64,000 bases of DNA, taken from positions 186,001 through 250,000 of the forward strand of contig CAWBZB010000008.1 of NCBI GenBank assembly GCA_963793105.1, given 5' to 3'. Origin of the DNA: UBA10649 sp963793105. Lineage in GTDB: Bacteria > Actinomycetota > Actinomycetes > S36-B12. The notes below the pieces were generated by a model, which saw only the letters and a program-made list of their open reading frames with translations, made no database searches and had not been told where the DNA came from. This document shows, piece after piece, positions 61,408 to 64,000 of this stretch (position 1 is the first letter of the stretch; each line of letters starts with the position of its first letter). The position numbers and the translations under genes are program-made.

Positions 61408-61899
61408 GAGGGGTCTCCTTTCGCTGCCGCGGACCTCCGCCGCAGAGCACGGGCGCGACGCTAGCAGCCGGTGGCCATGCGGCTGGGCAGATCCGGTGAT
61501 CGGGACCGCCCCAGACCACGCCTGGCCCGATGGGCTTCCTGACCGAGATCCTGGAGCGCCGAAATGCGCTGCGCTGCAACAGGTTTCGAGTGTGGGTCGC
61601 GGAGGTTCGAGCCCCGAACCTACGGATTGACAGCCTTCCCGATCACACCGCAGATGACCGAATACCAGGCGACTGCAACGGATTCCGGCCCACCTGGACG
61701 CTCCCGGAACCATCCAGGCCCGTCAAGATAGGGCCAACGCCCCGAGCATGAATGGGCCATGTGAAGGCAAGATCACTTCTCATTCTGAGCTGCCTTCGAT
61801 GTCCCGACGGCCGGAAGCCGTTGTCGTGGCGAGGCGGTTGCGCGGTGCCAGGCGAACCTCGGCCATCCTCAACAAGTGGCCGCACGCGCGTAGGCGGGT
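61408..61899. other. intergenic region without recognised gene
   Basis: This region of about 490 bp lies between the amidohydrolase gene and the decayed nucleotidyltransferase. Short frames are present without convincing similarity. A T-arm-like sequence (61590-61622) does not complete a tRNA. Confidence 0.45.
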
Positions 61900-62272
61900 C
61901 TGTCGGATTGGCCTGGTGCTCGAAGATCTCTTCGAGCAGGCACTGGGCCCGAGGAGGGATCGGGGAGCCCAGTCCCGGGCAGGCTCGCGCCACCGCGATC
62001 CTGCTCGACCCGGGCCGCTGCCACCTTCATCGCGAGGAGGTGCTCCGCGCCCGCGACACAGACCCGCAGGTGCGGCGTTCCGAAGACCACCCGCTGGTGC
62101 GCGTCCGTTCCCGGGGGACGAAGCCCTTGACCGCGTCGTTCTACCAGTCGCCGGCGAGCCCGTTCGCCTCGGCGACGGCCTCCGCGGCTGCTCGAACCTG
62201 GGTGGTGGGAACGAACACCGCGTCGAGTGCATGCAGGAGTCTGCTGATGCCCGCTGCGTTCAGGCTCGTCAT
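61900..62272 (-). pseudogene. DUF6036-type nucleotidyltransferase (AbiEii-like toxin), decayed
   Basis: The gene starts at ATG 62272, overlapping the partner stop (ATGA). It reads ALDAVFVPTTQVRAAAEAVA ... GLAGDW, then a TAG where the family has Tyr (WYNDAVKGF or WLNDAVKGF). NDAVKGFVP continues after the stop. A missing C in a C-run near 62110 shifts the frame, after which HLRVCVAGAEHLLAMKVAAA continues, and near 61930 CLLEEIFEH appears in a third frame. The N-terminal catalytic GG-A-M motif is also absent. So the toxin is multiply inactivated. Confidence 0.7.
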
Positions 62273-62655
62273 GCGCGCTGAAGGGCCGTATCTGTGATGG
62301 ACACCCCGCGGATGCGGAACTGTGCCGGGGACTGCACCATCGCCCAGGCCCGACCGTAGGCGGATGACGACACGAACCACCACGGCCGCGCGACCCGCTC
62401 ATCAGCAAGCGCCCACTCGGGGGCCTCCCACCCGTCGCGATCCGCAAGCCAGCATGCGAGCGCGGCGAATGCGGCATCGAGCCCCGCGTGACCGGTTGGC
62501 CCCGGTGCCTGAGTCATCAAACGGGCCGCCGCGACCACGCCGTGACGGGCGTGAACCGACTCGTAGTCGTCAAGTAACTGGAGAACCCCGAAACGCCACA
62601 GGTCCTCACTCGACACAGGGCCCGCCAACAGTGGAACGCACCGCCACGGCGTCAT
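62269..62655 (-). CDS. partner protein of the DUF6036 toxin (probable antitoxin)
   Basis: 128 aa with an intact frame. The C-terminal part (APEWALADERVARPWWFVSS, AYGRAWAMVQSPAQFRIRGVSI) resembles the small proteins commonly encoded directly upstream of DUF6036 nucleotidyltransferases. ATG at 62655 is preferred over the TTG at 62661. It is first in the pair and overlaps the decayed toxin by 4 nt. Survival of the partner with loss of the toxin is what is expected of a dying toxin-antitoxin module. Confidence 0.6.
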   Translation of the reverse strand: MTPWRCVPLLAGPVSSEDLWRFGVLQLLDDYESVHARHGVVAAARLMTQAPGPTGHAGLDAAFAALACWLADRDGWEAPEWALADERVARPWWFVSSSAYGRAWAMVQSPAQFRIRGVSITDTALQRA

Positions 62656-62832
62656 CCCCAACGGCCTGGACAGTCACGCCACAAAGGTACCCGTGACCGC
62701 TGACGACGAACCCTGCCGCGAACGGAGCGTGTCCCCAGGCCGGAGGCAGCCGCCACCGGTCGGAACACCCGATGAGGCGGCTTTCGATCGGAGCTGCGAT
62801 GCAGAGAGCCGCGCGACGGTCCGTGAGCGTCG

Positions 62833-63507
62833 CTATGCGGAGGCTCTCAGGGGCTCAAGGGCGGCTAGCACGAGGTCGAGGCCGAAGGTGAACTCCTCGG
62901 CTGGGTCGTATCCGGCAGCGACGAGCGCAGCGGCGGACTCGTTGAGGTAGGGGAACTCGTCAGGGGGAAGTTGGGGCAGGTAGACGTCCTCGGCCATGCC
63001 GGCGAACTCGTCGGGGGTGTCGAACGGCAGGCTGGTTTCCTGCAGGCAGAAGCCGTAGACATAGCTGTCGAGCAGCCAGTTGGCGTGCGTCGCCATCACG
63101 ACTGGGAAGCCAGCCCTCCGCAGGCAGGCGGTGACCGCTTCGCGGTGGCGGAGGTTCGCGGGCCCCGGCGATGTCCGCGACTCCATCAGGCCGATCGCCC
63201 ACGGGTGGCGTGCGAGAACCTGTCGGGCGGATACCGACCGCTGTCGCATCGCCGACTGCCAGTCAGTCTCCTCGGGCGGGAGGTCGATCTCCTCGAACAC
63301 GAGGTCGATCATGGCGTCCAGAAGCTCCTCCTTGCTCGCCACGTAGTAGTAGAGCGACATCGCGCCCGCGCCGAGCGCGTCGCCCAGTCGGCGCATGCTC
63401 AGCCCGTGGACCCCCTCACGGTCGGCGAGCCGGACCGCCTCGAGCACCAACCGCTGCTTGCTCAGCCCCGTGTCTGACGCGACCTGGCGTTGCTTCCTCG
63501 CGGACAC
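62833..63507 (-). CDS. TetR/AcrR-family regulator
   Basis: 224 aa. HTH: GLSKQRLVLEAVRLADREGV and LSMRRLGDALGAGAMSLYYYV. The C-terminal domain (HPWAIGLMESRTSPGP) is the TetR_C type of tetracycline-repressor-like regulators. GTG start at 63507 with GAGGAG. The gene is divergent from a quinone-oxidoreductase gene and the palindrome array between them (63536-63604) is the likely operator. Confidence 0.9.
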   Translation of the reverse strand: MSARKQRQVASDTGLSKQRLVLEAVRLADREGVHGLSMRRLGDALGAGAMSLYYYVASKEELLDAMIDLVFEEIDLPPEETDWQSAMRQRSVSARQVLARHPWAIGLMESRTSPGPANLRHREAVTACLRRAGFPVVMATHANWLLDSYVYGFCLQETSLPFDTPDEFAGMAEDVYLPQLPPDEFPYLNESAAALVAAGYDPAEEFTFGLDLVLAALEPLRASA

Positions 63508-63535
63508 CGATCATCTCCTCGCTCCCGCGAACGGC

Positions 63536-63604
63536 TTGACAGTCGTACGGCGTACGTCCATAGTACGCTGTACGAATTGTAGTACAGCGTACGACGTACG
63601 GTGT
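63536..63604 (+). promoter_or_regulatory. promoter with nested GTAC palindromes
   Basis: TTGACA (63536-63541) and CATAGT (63559-63564) are 17 bp apart and read towards the oxidoreductase gene. GTACGCTGTAC (63563-63573) and GTACAGCGTAC (63582-63592) form a perfect 11-bp inverted repeat, and further CGTACG units flank both sides. The repeats overlap the -10 and cover both divergent promoters, as expected of TetR control. Confidence 0.75.
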
Positions 63605-63644
63605 ACGAGGCAGCGACAGTGCAACTGGGACGTGAGGAGTTTCT

Positions 63645-64000
63645 GTGGGAATCGACGAGCGATCGAATGCCGGAGCACGCCTCGTGCCGGGTGTGGCCAC
63701 GGCCGGGGCGACGACGATGCGGGCCGCCGTCCAGCAGCGCTACGGGCCGCCTTCAGTGCTCGAGTCGTCCGAGGTCGCTGTGCCGCTGCCCGGTCGGGGT
63801 GATGTGCTCGTCCAGGTGGGTGCGGCCTCGGTTCATCCCGGCGACTACTTCGTCATGACCGGTGAGCCGTACGTGGTGCGCCTGGCGTACGGATTCCGCC
63901 GGCCGCGCCACGGCATCCCCGGCAGGGACCTCGCCGGCGTCGTGGCAGCGGTCGGGAAGGACGTCACCGCTCTCCGCCCCGGCGACGAGGTGTTCGGCTG
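63645..64000 (+). CDS. zinc-independent quinone oxidoreductase-like MDR protein, 5' part
   Basis: The first 118 codons are inside the window. MRAAVQQRYGPPSVLESSEV and HPGDYFVMTGEP are the N-terminal pattern of medium-chain quinone oxidoreductases, followed by GRDLAGVVAAVGKDV and RPGDEVFG. The start is probably GTG at 63645, with GAGGAG 6 nt upstream, adding 24 residues before the ATG at 63717, which may equally be the true start. The divergent TetR gene is the likely regulator. Confidence 0.8.
   Translation, partial: MGIDERSNAGARLVPGVATAGATTMRAAVQQRYGPPSVLESSEVAVPLPGRGDVLVQVGAASVHPGDYFVMTGEPYVVRLAYGFRRPRHGIPGRDLAGVVAAVGKDVTALRPGDEVFG

Noticed and set aside
61590..61622. second T-arm-like sequence (GGTTCGAGCCCC)
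   Set aside because: No cloverleaf can be completed around it and the acceptor stem partner is missing.
1..64000. CRISPR array, rRNA, replication origin, riboswitch
   Set aside because: No regularly spaced repeats, DnaA-box clusters, rRNA-like stretches or known riboswitch cores were seen on reading the window; a covariance-model scan would be needed to exclude small RNAs.

Overview
The window is 64 kb of high-GC DNA from what is almost certainly an actinobacterium. The evidence is a strong G/C bias at third codon positions, frequent GTG starts, a Streptomyces-type xylose isomerase, and many gene starts that look leaderless, with a TANNNT -10 box exactly 5-6 nt before the start codon. The Ser/Ala/Glu-rich lipoprotein linkers and a secreted protein with a Trp-rich C-terminal module suggest an environmental, perhaps aquatic, lineage. 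The genus cannot be named from the sequence. No rRNA, intact tRNA, CRISPR array, intact IS or replication origin was seen.

Layout. 1-3.5 kb: CcdA/thioredoxin-like lipoprotein pair, a two-component system and an L,D-transpeptidase. 3.7-5.6 kb: an SDR and a Gfo/Idh oxidoreductase. 5.6-14 kb: a complete D-xylose operon on the minus strand, in the order xylB, xylA, lipoprotein receptor, single-domain ATPase, permease, ROK repressor, aldose epimerase. An operator overlaps the xylA -10 box and a hairpin follows the receptor gene. 14-20.3 kb: NuoF-like protein with a 3Fe-4S ferredoxin, an aldehyde dehydrogenase, a FucU-like mutarotase with a very acidic small protein, and a flavin monooxygenase coupled to an alpha/beta hydrolase. 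20.4-25.5 kb: an 8-Cys secreted protein, a CsoR-type operator between a Cys-rich microprotein operon and a PIG-L deacetylase, and a two-component system divergent from an exported DUF2202 protein. 25.6-36 kb: an NTF2-like protein, PurU, a polyol dehydrogenase pair, a YqeY protein, and a large (alpha/alpha)6-type protein translationally coupled to a one-piece ABC exporter.

36.2-42.6 kb is a tight catabolic cluster: 3-hydroxyacyl-CoA-type dehydrogenase, BKACE cleavage enzyme, SMP-30 lactonase, ketopantoate-reductase-like protein, and a dimethylglycine/sarcosine dehydrogenase-like flavoprotein. The first two enzymes fit oxidation of a beta-hydroxy acid followed by cleavage of the keto acid. If the substrate were a carnitine-like betaine, the last flavoprotein could oxidise the methylated amine produced. 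42.6-52 kb holds small stress and efflux genes with three TetR or LuxR regulators.

52-64 kb is more disturbed. It contains a frameshifted cyclase/ATPase/TPR regulator, a SulP transporter, a ThrE-like exporter beside an IS3-family relic, an N-acyl-D-amino-acid deacylase-type amidohydrolase, a decayed DUF6036 nucleotidyltransferase toxin with an intact partner, and a TetR gene divergent from a quinone-oxidoreductase gene cut by the window edge. Three single-base frameshifts in otherwise conserved genes (near 40013, 48218 and 53924), plus one inside the decayed toxin gene, are either recent mutations or sequencing indels.
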